Below the pieces are notes generated by a model that was not told the DNA's origin, searched no databases, and saw nothing but the letters and a program-made list of their open reading frames with translations. Source: Hypomesus transpacificus (lineage: Eukaryota; Chordata; Actinopteri; Osmeriformes; Osmeridae). Taken from it: a stretch of DNA of 64,000 nt. The position numbers were made by a program, and so were the translations under genes. Shown piece by piece: positions 35,238-55,600 of the stretch. Each line of letters begins with the position of its first letter. Positions within the stretch are counted from its first letter, which is position 1. Location of the stretch: contig NC_061067.1 of the NCBI RefSeq assembly GCF_021917145.1, positions 1,052,818 to 1,116,817 of the forward strand, written 5' to 3'.

Positions 35238-36620
35238 GCCTAGTTCGTGAACAGTCTCTTCAAAATAGCTTTTGCAAGTAACTGAAGAATCACAATGTCC
35301 CAAAGGTTCACAAGGGCCAATGCACTCTGGCGTAGGGCTTTGGTGCCCTTATTTGGTTAATATTTGTTTTCCCCTCTTGTTAACACAAGCCTTTGGTGGA
35401 GTCTCTGAAAAGTTAGATGTCATGTTGTCATGTCACATTATCTTAAATGATATATTGACATTAATGATAAACAGATGAGCGAAATTATAAGGCATTACAG
35501 ACATAAGCCCAATAAGTTACTGTCTCACGTGCCAAAGAGGTGTAAAGCCAAGGATGGCTATACCGTCAACAAATCAGGCATTTACAAAAGCCTACTATAA
35601 CGAATTACATCGTAAAATTAATGGCTCAGATATTAGGACCTATGGGTCGACACAGGCCTGGATATTCATAGACATAATAAAGAGTGGATACTTGTTTGGC
35701 ATAGCTGTCTGGCACAGAGGTTAAAACAGATACGGTCAAATGTAGGCCATACGAATTAATTACTAAATTGACAATTGTAATAAACAGTAGCCTACAAAAG
35801 TATGGTGCACATCATATATGTTTAAATACGTAGCCTACTAATTAGATTAGATTCTAATGATAGAATTCCCAAGTTTATGCACATAATAGATATACAGTTC
35901 TACCTCAAAACCATCCCAAATCCCTAATCACACTGCACAATAATGTTTTGTAATAAGTTCACAATTGTAACTAGTAACCTACCGCACAGGTCAAATACCG
36001 GAAATAACTAGTTATAGGGGAGTACTAAAAGGCTGGGCTTTTCACAGTTTTAATCTAAACTTTGCTCTGGCGCCATCTACCGTTGACTTTGTACGAATAT
36101 TTCAATACTGAATGCACAACCTGACCAGGTTGGAATTCAGGAGAGAACTATAGTCTGTATTTTTTATAGTTTTATTTTAAGACAATAAAAACAGGCACTT
36201 AAAATTATAAAAAGACATTGGAAATGTAGAAACAGTGTAGAAACATTTATGTACATTACTTCATGAAACTTTATATTTCAGGCAAAAGTATAAATTATTA
36301 CATTTGATAGCCCCAAAAGTAACTAGGTAGCCAATACAACAAAATCATAAAGTATAATTGAAAATATCTTCATTGTACAACTTAACCGATTAATAAGGTC
36401 ACTTATACGACTATAAAAAGCTGACGTACTGAACTGATCTTATAAAAAGACAAAAATAACATCAGGTTATCAGTGTATCGTTGATTCACAACAACACTCA
36501 AATCCTACAAAATGGGTTATACTAAAGTATGTTCTACATATGTTGACATAAGTTATTACATAAATTACTCATCAATGTTTTTAATCCTTGAAAGGCACTC
36601 TCACAAGATTAATCAAGCCA
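35238..36620. other. flt3-urad intergenic, no recognised gene
   Basis: AT-rich sequence with no coding exon. It should contain the urad promoter and the flt3 3' UTR; a minus-strand AATAAA at 36171-36176 is a likely flt3 poly(A) signal, about 450 nt after its stop codon. Confidence 0.5.
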
Positions 36621-45205
<8,585 letters not shown>

Positions 45206-45341
45206 TGCATTGATCCTTAGGTTATAACAGGGGCACATACTAAACTGTGAGAAAGGACAACACGAAATATTTATTTGGTTGAGGCGTGACTATCTCACTT
45301 CTTTTCAGGGAAATTATGCAGTCCCCAATACAGTAGTTCTC

Positions 45342-45379
<38 letters not shown>

Positions 45380-46652
45380 GACATGCTGTTTGAAAACAGT
45401 CTCCTTTTAGGCCACTTCAGCTAGATAGCAAAAAATATTTTATAGCCTACTATCACAGTAGCTTAGCTTTCTTTGAAAAAAAGTATATAATTAATCACTT
45501 CAAAAAGACGGTTAAGTCTATGACTGAGAATGCATTGTCTTGAAGGCTAGATAACATATTTAAAAATAAATCGTGTAACCAAGTGGCATTTACCTAACAC
45601 TTTTTGTTACCTTTTTAGACTGAAATATAGGGTGGGTGGCTATTATTTTTCATGTAGGCTACTGTAAATTTCCTAAAGACTCGATCGTTGAGTCAGGTGT
45701 CGCTTAGAATAGAGCTACCCCCATCTATATTACTAAAGCAGTTGGTGCTGGGCTCTTCCAAAGTCATGTAAAAATTGTACAAGTTATAGGTTGTTTTTAA
45801 CAAAGGTATGTAAAATGCCATGGTTTTCAAATGTCAACAATTATTTTGATTAATACATGTGCAGAAAATACCTTTATACATGTATTATCTTGGTTGTTTC
45901 ATGTAATTAGCTCGAACAAATGACACGATGAGTTCAATTTGAGATATTTCGACTCGTTGACAATAAGACAACAAAGTTGAGCAAAGCAGTCTTAAAGTCA
46001 AATTCGACAATGAAGGTCCAAACAATGGAAACAATGTGACAGATCGAAACGTGACATCAGAGGTAAAACATCAAAGCGTCAAAATATAGATCATTGAAGA
46101 CATCGCCATTGTGGTTGTCATTGCCAGGTCTGGGCTGGCGTATGTTCACAGACAAACGAACAATTTTCACACAGAGATCGTTTTTTTGTCTAGGGAGCCA
46201 GGCACATGCCTCGTCTTTAAATGTAGCTTGCAATATTTTGCAAGAGAAAGACTCGGAACATTGCTAATCTTCCCTCTCACTAGACTAGAGACTACGGGAA
46301 AAAGCTACCCACAATGCATAGCAATGCTAGCTACTCTTAGCGGAATAGCCAGCGAGCAGAAAACAACAACAAGAGCGTGAACGAGGCTCAACAACAGGCT
46401 AGCTAGCTTCCAAGGCCAGCTGCATGGATAGCGACAATAACGACGACCAGGATTCAGCGAACGCGGTGTCCTTTTCAACATTCTTTGTAATATACACTGA
46501 TAATGTGAGTAATGTAGGCATTTTAGGTACGCTGTAATCATATCGCTTCGACAATTTAGTGAACCTGCTTGCAAGCCATTCCGCTAGCTATATCGGCGTC
46601 TCTCTATGTTTGAATATCTTCCGGCGGCAGCGGTGGCAGCAGCAGCGGTGCC
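45206..46652. promoter_or_regulatory. Divergent flt3/pan3 promoter interval
   Basis: The two start codons face away from each other across 1.45 kb. A 33-base C homopolymer (45343-45375) sits nearer flt3. The pan3-proximal 300 bp are richer in CG and end in a (GGCAGC)n-like 5' UTR just before the ATG. No TATA box is evident. Start sites cannot be placed from sequence alone. Confidence 0.45.
45343..45375 (+). repeat. 33-base C homopolymer
   Basis: An uninterrupted run of 33 C residues lies in the flt3-pan3 intergenic region. Length is likely to be polymorphic or mis-assembled. Confidence 0.95.
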
Positions 46653-49600
46653 ATGAACAGTGGACTCCCAGCTTCAGCTGCTCCGCTTGGGGGTATTGGA
46701 ATAACTAACATCAAGGTGAAGTTTTGCCGATATTACGCGAAGGACAAGACTTGCTTTTATGGGGACGAGTGTCAATTCTTGCACGAGGATCCGTCAATGG
46801 CAAGCCTGTCTATGCACGGCGGAGGCAGCCCTGTCCCCCTATCCATGGCAGGGGGAACCGTGACAGGAGCGGGGTATTCACTCGGTGGAACAGCAGCGGG
46901 CGGTGGGGGAACGAATGTCCCTAAAAAGGGCGAATCTCTGGGGCCTGCAGGCACGGCTCTAGAGGGACAGTTGTTAACCAGTGAGTGTGCCTAAGCTTTG
47001 TTTCCTTTCCAACACAACAAGGCCTTGCTGACACGGCCTCAAATGTAGTTAGTTTTGGGCCTAGCAATGGGCTTTGTTAAAATTGTCACCGAGGATTCTT
47101 TTTAGGCCTCTTTCCCCTCGAAAACAACGTGGGATGCTAAGCTAACTATGTATTTTAAATTCTACCACTAGCTACATTAACACGCTAAACAACTTGCTAA
47201 CTTGTCATACGGTGTGGTTATGGTGGACACTACATGGTTATCTAGTGGCGTGTGGTAGATTCGGTCTAATGGGCAGTCCTTTCAGTAAACCTGGTTTTTG
47301 TTATTGGTCCGTGGTGAGTGGGCACAAATTGACAGCTAATATTAGCTAGTTGGCTAAGTTAGCTAGCTAGCTTAGTTTACGTCCCTTTCAAGCAGCTCTG
47401 TGATTGGTTAAACCGTGCAGTGATCAACATACGTTCAGTTTCCCCCCTTTTTCATAACTAAGTTACAGCCACAAATCTCTTGCACTCACAAAGAAAGTAA
47501 ACAAATCATAATGCACTGACTGGATTGATTACTGCAATTGACTTGAATGGATCAGTAGCCATGATAATGATCAATTATGCTTCCAAAATCTATAATATGA
47601 TGTCTGTATGTGCGGAAGCGCAAAGTATCAATGCATATTTGGTATAGTGCCATAGCATTTTTAGATCGTCTTATTTTTTATGATTTAAAGTTTGTTTTAA
47701 AAGCCATTTGTCCACAGTCACTGGGATGGAGGTCGGGACCCTGAGTGAGGGCAATCTAACCAACTCCTACTTTAGTAGCAGCTTCATCGGAGTTAATGGA
47801 TTTGGAAGCCCTGCAGAGTCTAAATACACCATGATGCAGGTAATAACATTGACAAGGTCGATAAGTAAGGAGCCTGTGAGCTCCCCTGATGCACTTTGTC
47901 TGAGCTGTCGTGTGAGGTCAGAAACTTGCAGGGCTTCTGCACATATAAGACCATACAAAACTAGATGGTGATTATCAGGTTTATTTTGAATCTGCATCAT
48001 CTTTGTTGTCAATAGAGAATTACCAGCAGCAGCAGCTCTCCCAGTCTAATCAATGATGGTGCCAAGAACTACAGCCACAGCACTCATGGTGAGTAATAGG
48101 ATACTGAACATGCATGTTTGGAATATTACAGAATACCCCCTGGAATCTTGCCACCTTAGATTTTAGAATTCCAATGCTTTTGATTCTGTTTCAGGGTGTT
48201 TAAATGTTTGGAAATATATTTTTTGTTAAATTCAGATTTATTTATTTATTTCTGATCCAGATCCTGTAAATTCCCCCACGTCTTCCCTCTTCGGGGATTT
48301 TGGTGCCCTAAGCATATCTCAAAGGAGAAAGGTAAGAAAATCAACATCTGTTCTCGAACTCTTATCAAGGAAATTGAAATAACCTTGAATCGAATTGAGC
48401 TTTCCCTGTTTTACATATACTTGTGCAGTGCTCATGGTGTATATTTCATTGGTCGCTTGTTAAACAGACAGAATACGCTTTATTTTGTACCTTTCCGTTA
48501 GTCATTTAGCCACTGGGTAGCTTGCAAACTATAGTTTGCTTCTGAAAGCCTGACTATATTCAGTTTGGCTATTTAGCTAGGTAGCTTCTGTAACGTTTTG
48601 AATATAAATCTAACCCAGGCTTTCACTCCACAATGGCCTCCTCGTATGTCAGAACATGTCCGTGACGGTTTTCCTTTAGCGATGTGAGAAATACAATTTT
48701 GAACAACTTAGTGGAGTCTGTGCCGGTTGGTTTCTTTGGAAATTCGTTCTGTATGCAGTAGCTAGTTTCTGAGTCTAGTTTCTGTGTTTTCAACAAACGG
48801 CGAACAAGTACACATATGCGTCATTAATCTTTAGCATTTTAGTCTAGGAGAGTAATTAAACTTTATGGATCTGAACATAACACATCAATTGCTTTTATCC
48901 TCCTGCGTCTCCAGGCCCCTAACCCGACAGCCAGTGAGTTCATCCCCAAAGGGGTCCCTCGCATGGCCTCCCTGGCCCAGTCTAGCGCGCCAGCCTTCCC
49001 ATCGCCCCTCTTCCCTCACCCCGCTCTCAGCGGCTCCACGGCTGCTGCCCTCTCTCCCGGTGAGACAAACCAGATGACTGACGATCGCTAGTCGTGCACA
49101 ACCAAAGTCTTCTCTATGCTCCTTAAATGTTCTTGTGCATGATGATGGCCGTCTTTTTATAGTTCACATTGAGAACCAAGTCTCTCAGAATGGGTTATCA
49201 ATAATCAGTGTCTCTTTGAATTCTTGTGAAGGGATGTCTCTGTCCGCGGGGTCCTCTCCCCTCCACTCCCCAAAGATCACGCCCCACACTTCACCTGCCC
49301 CGCGCCGACGGAGTCACACCCCAAACCCCAACCCCAACCCAGCCAATTACATGGTACCCACCAGCGCCTCTGACCAGCTCACAGCTCACATGATCCAGAA
49401 GGAGACCGTGGGGGGGACTACCTACTTCTACACTGACAACACCCCCGCGCCCATGGCTGGGATGGTATGTCCCGTTTTTGTAATCTCCTTGGTAACTGAT
49501 CGCCCTCTCCACTCCTGTGCGTGCTGTCATCTCAAAACCATGTTTGTTTTTTTCCACCCATTTTCGGTGCTTAACTGAAGCGTCTTTTGAGAACCTTTTC

Positions 49601-52600
49601 GTAATGGCAGTTTAAAAGCCATCCATCAACTTCATTTTTCTTTTTTTAGTTTTGATTTCTTCATAAATGGGAAGTTCTGTTCTGAGGGTGGCTGCTGGTT
49701 TCTGGTCCTCCAGGTGTTTCCTACCTACCATATCTACCCCCCTACTGCTCCACATGTGGCCTACATGCAGCCCAAAGCCAATGCCCCGTCTTTCTTCATG
49801 GCAGATGAACTCCGACAGGTACACGCATCCTCGCCTCCTCCACCTGTCTGTGTATCACCCCCTCCCACCTCCCACACATACACACCATGTCTTCTTTGCT
49901 GTGGAGTTCATCTCTGGTCTCATGACCTACGGTTCCTTTCAGGAGCTGATCAACAGACATCTGATAACCATGGCCCAGATAGACCAGTCAGAAAACCCAG
50001 GTAAGGCATCTATCACACCAACTGTCCAGTGGGTTGTAGTCACCGCTGTCGTTTACCACATGAAACGGTTTCGACCATGTGGTTAGTCGCAGAAAAAGTA
50101 TGGACTGACTCACATTGGGGTTTGTTCCTGTATGTTGGACATCCAATGTGTATGTTTCCATACTCTTTGTTGTGTTTTGCCCCTCCTGTTGGTCTCCCAG
50201 GCGTCCCCTCAGAAGTGGACAGCTACCACAGCCTGTTTCCGCTGGAGCCCGTCCCCCCACCCAATCGCATGCAGAAGACCAGCAATTTCAGCTACATCAC
50301 TTCCTGTTACAAGGCGGTCAACAGCAAGGATGATCTACCGTACTGCCTGAGGAGAATACAGGGTGAGAGGAAGGTGTAGGAGCCAAAGCAGCTTGTATTT
50401 TCAGTTTTTATACGTCGCAGATTCTCCCATCTTGAGTCAGTGATCAACCTGGGTGTGGTGTATTGAACAGTTTCTTGTGTCCCTTCAGAAGTCGCTCTTA
50501 CATTTACATTACACTTATGCATTTAGCAGACGCTTTTCTCCAAAGCGACCTCCAAGAGAGAGCTTTACAAAAGTGCATAGGTCACTCATCATAACAATAA
50601 GATAGCCCCAAACATTGCGGGTAACCAAAAAATGAAGCATACATTGTGAAAACTAAATAAGTGCCAAAGGGAAGAACCATAAGCGCATGTAGTTAAACAA
50701 GATACAATTAAACAACATGAACCTTGAAAAGTGCGAGGGTGTACCTGTGGAAAAAAGTAAGCAACAAAATTATATTACACAGCAAGTACAATAGTTTAAG
50801 TCAGTTACAACTAACCAACAAGAGCAGCAAGTCTCTCAATAAGTCATTGTGATCCTGGAGGAAACATCAGGTCCAGCCAAACATTCCCAAGTGCCATTGT
50901 ACTCCCGGAACAAGTGCGTCTTGAGCCTCTTGTTGATTCCCCTGTGTGTGACTTTGTTCAGGGTTCCGCTTGGTGAACACCAAGTGCATGATACTGGTGG
51001 ACATGTGGAAGAAGATTCAACACTCCAACGCTGTGACTCTGAGGGAGGTGTTCACCACCAAGGCCTTTGGAGACCACTGTGAGTCTGCCTCTGTCTTCAG
51101 CTCTAACAGGGTCTCCTCAGGGTCTAATGAATCTAACTATTTGATGTGATGGATTGATCAGGGAACTGACCCCCCCCCCAAAAAAAAACAAAACAAAAAA
51201 CAACTGTAAATATGTTTACGATAAAACCAATTGGAGATATATTTATACTGTGTATAATCATTTTGGGATTGTTGGGAGTGTTTGTATCTGTGTACGCCTG
51301 CCTTCCTTACGTTCATGTTGGCGAGGACAGAAGGGCACACCAGCCTTATCGTCACAGGTCTTACTGGGTTACCCATCATGCATCTGTCTGTCCCCAGCTT
51401 TGGTATTCTCCTACGACTTCCACGCTGGTGCAGAGACCATGTTCAGCAGGCACTTCATCGACCCAGCTGCCGACTCCTACTTCACCAAGAGGAAGTGGGG
51501 TGAGTAACCCCCCCTTCCCCACCCCAACCACACACGCACAGACATGGGCTGCTTGATTGTGCCAAAAATCATACGATTCTTCTTCTTTTTTTGCTGTTGG
51601 TTTTGTATAACTGCCAATATGATGCAACTGGAAAAACTAAAAACTAAATACAACAAATCCAGCCGAAATTAGGAAAGTGGTTTATCAATATGCCAAAGGG
51701 TCACCCAATGGGAATCCTGATGAGAACAGAGGGTTAGCGTAAACTCAGCAGCAGTTTGCATCACTTGAGGTAAAAAAGGAGAGGGGGGGAAGGGCATTGG
51801 CGCATTGTTTTTAGTGTTAGTGTACCCACATACCTTCACCTTTTAAAAGACACTCCAGTAGTTGGGTATGGTACTGCCACACTCCTTGCTGACCAGCATT
51901 TGTAGCCATGAGTGCAGGCTAAGTAGACAGTCACAACAACCCATACAAGTGTAGCATGAAGCAACATGTCACATCCTGGCTGATAGGGAGAATGGGCTTG
52001 TTTTCCACACCGTTTTTACGGTGGGCTGAAAGTGAAAGACAAAAATGCGAGCATCAATGCTGAACAGAATGCCGCACAATCTTATCTTGGTTTCATAATT
52101 GTTGGAAGCCAAAACATCCAGGTCTTACCACATAGTGTTGCCCACCTAGACACAGCGATCAGCTTTTCATTTCAAATCTGTCGATCTGCTTTTCTTATCA
52201 AAGATATAGACTGTAGTCATTTTGAATTCTTTTTTTGGACCGATAACCGACGCTCGTTAACGACTATTGACCGTTAACTGACAAGATAAAAAATGTTGAA
52301 TGGACTGTGTTTGTTAAAAAAAATACCAATACAACTAAAGTTTTTTCCCCCCCATAAGGAGTATATTTTTAAATGGCAGCTTAAACATCAACAGAACAAA
52401 AACTGATTAACGAAAGGAAAACATTGAATCAGAAAGCGCTGGCTGGAGACCCAGACTACCTACATGATAATCGGATCTAACAACACGGAAATACAATGAT
52501 CTCTGCAGTTATTTTGCTGATTGCCAAAGTAGCAGAAAATGACTTGATTTGTCGCTAGTCGCTACCTAAGACTTTTTTGTCACTAGGGAAGGTAAAAAGT

Positions 52601-55600
52601 AGCTCAATCTTGTTCTAGCGACATTGTCGCAAAATTGGCAAAACTTGGCAACCGATAATATTAACCGCTAAACATTCCTATTGTCGGTTAACAGTTACAC
52701 GGTTAATTATGAGCATCCGTACTGGACCGTCCTGACTGTTTTTAGAGGAGGCATGCTGAATGCGTATGCTGCAGATCCCCCATGCAGACGTGTTGCGTAG
52801 TGTCTGTGCGTGTGACTGGGGTGAGAATTTCAGCAGTTGTGTAGATGTAGGTCTAGGTGGGACTGCTGTGTGACAGTTGTGTGTGTGAGAGACAGAGAAA
52901 GGGGGGGAGGGTCTGTGGCTGAAACTGAGTCCTGAAGTCAGCTGCATTCACTTGCGGTACATTTCAGAACCCAGAAGGAAACGAAAAAATAAAACGCAGT
53001 GGTCATGTTGAGACGTTGGAGTGGCGATGAGGTGCAAGAAACACCCATGATACTTGAGCTAATAACAATCTCCCTTCGCCCCACACCGGCCTGTGTGGAT
53101 GTGGGGCCCCTGTAGGGTTGGGATACGATCCTATAAGTAGTTTGTCAAGAGATCTGGAAATGTGGTTGAACGTTTTCCGGTGTCTTTGTGCAGGCCAGCA
53201 TGAGCCTCCACCACCAAGGCAGCACGCTGGCCTGCTCCCCGAGTCTCTGATCTGGGCTTACATCGTCCAGCTCAGCTCAGCCCTTCGCACCATCCACACT
53301 GCTGGCCTGGCCTGCCGGGTTATGGACCCTAGCAAGATCCTCATCACTGGCAAAACCAGGTACACACACACACACACTTTGCATCATTCAAGGCAACGGA
53401 TGTAACGCATAGTAGGGGGTCAGATGGCTGAGTGGTTAGGGAGTCGGGCTGTGAATCAGAAGGTTGTTGGTTCGTTTCCCGGCCGTGCCAAATGATATTG
53501 TGTCCTCGGGCAAGGCACTTCAACCTACTTGCCTCGGGGGAATGTCCCTGTCCTTACTGTAAGTCACTCTGGATAAGAGCGTCTGCTAAATGTAGTAACA
53601 GGAACAGCTCCGTGTTACCATGGTTAGTGCGGTAAGAGAGAACCATCAACAAGTGTACGCAGCACACTGTTCTTCTCATCCTCTCTCACCCTGCCCTCAT
53701 CCTCTCTCACCCTGTCCTCTGCAGGTTACGGGTAAACTGTGTCGGGGTGTTTGACGTCTTAACATTTGACAACAGTCAGACCAACCACCTGGCCCTTATG
53801 CCACAGTATCAGGTATAAAACTTTGACCAGATACCGTGTTGAGAAAAAGGGTGTCATCTGTGTACTAAGAGGAAGTGTGTGTGTGTGTGTGTGTGTGTGT
53901 AGCAAGCAGATCTCATCTCCCTGGGCAAGGTGGTGTTGGCCCTGGCGTGTAACTCTCTGGCTGGGATTCAGAGGGAGAACCTGCAGAAGGCCATGGAGCT
54001 AGTGTCCATCAACTACTCATCAGACCTCAAGAACCTCATCCTGTAAGGAAGTGTACATGCACACGCTCTCTCGCACTCTCGCTCTCTCGCTCTCTCACTC
54101 TCACACACACACACACACACACTTTATTCCAAGGTCACTTGAACAAACGCATTCCCAAGCACCCTCTGATCCAGGCTGCCTGTGCTCGTGTGCAGGTATC
54201 TGTTGACTGAGCAGTCACGTCTGCGCAGCGTCAATGACATCATGCCCATGATTGGAGCCCGCTTCTACACTCAGCTGGACGCCTCGCAGATGAGGAACGA
54301 TGTCATAGAGGAAGACCTGGCCAAGGTACGCAAACATACCTCGTGGTGCTGCATTTGTCTTTCCTACGCGAGCGTGCGTACGTGTGTGTGTGTGTGTGTG
54401 TGTGGGGGACACGTGGTAGGATGTGTTTTCAGGTCATGGAGCCTATTTTGGTCCTGCATGCTGCTGCAGTGTGTGACGGTCCAGTTGAGGTGATGCAGGG
54501 TGCTGTGGTGACAGGATGTGCAGCGCAGTCTGAGTTCTGACCACAGCTTCCCTATTCCTCAGCTTCTCACCACCACCTTTCTCTTCTGTTCTTCTTCTGT
54601 CTTTCGCACCCCTCCTCTTCCTCATTCCTGACATCCGCCCCCCATCATCCACCCTCCATCATCCACCCTCCATCATCCGCTCCCCATCATCCACCCCCCA
54701 TCATCCACCCTCCATCATCCACCCTCCATCATCCACCCTCCATCCCCCATCATCCACCCCCCATCATCCACCCTCCATCATCCACCCTCCATCATCCATC
54801 ATCCACCCTCCATCATCCATCATCCACCCTCCATCATCCACCCTCCATCATCCTCTCTCCATCATCCGCCCTCCATCATCCGCCCCCCATCATCCGCCCC
54901 CCATCATCCGCCCCCCATCATCCGCCCTCCATCATCCGCCCTCCATCATCTCTCCATCATCCACCCTCCATCATCCGCCCTCCATCATCCACCCCCCATC
55001 ATCCGCCCTCCATCATCCACCCCCCATCATCCACCCTCCATCATCCGCCCTCCATCATCCACCCTCCATCATCCACCCCCTTGATGAAGATGGGCATCAT
55101 AGTTCTGCTGCTCTATTTGGGTCTCAGTAGCCTGGCTTCCTGTTTTTGTCACACTTCTGTTGTCAAAATGTTGATCAGTATGACCATGCTGGTAAAGGGC
55201 TTATTATGAAGATGCAGACTGTGCTGGGACATGGGTCTTTTAACAAGGTTTTACATGTTGATTAACTTTAATTTTTATATGTGACATTTTATAAAATTTG
55301 TGGTTTAAAAACAAAACAAAAACACACTTTATACAGAACACCTTCTCATCACACATACACACGTGCCCTTGTGTGAAACTAGGGCAGTGGTTGATGTGTA
55401 TTCTTGTGATTGTTCATAGTCTGGGTAGTGACTTACACACACGGACCAGGGTAGGGCTGGGTGATCAGACAAATATCGACGGTCGGCTGATTCCATCGCA
55501 GTTTTAGTCGATTTTAATTCCTTTGTTTTGGTTAATTAAATGGAAATGTTTTAGTGCAAAAGTGTTTGAGATTGCTGGCTGGGTAACTTGGCCTTTTGCA

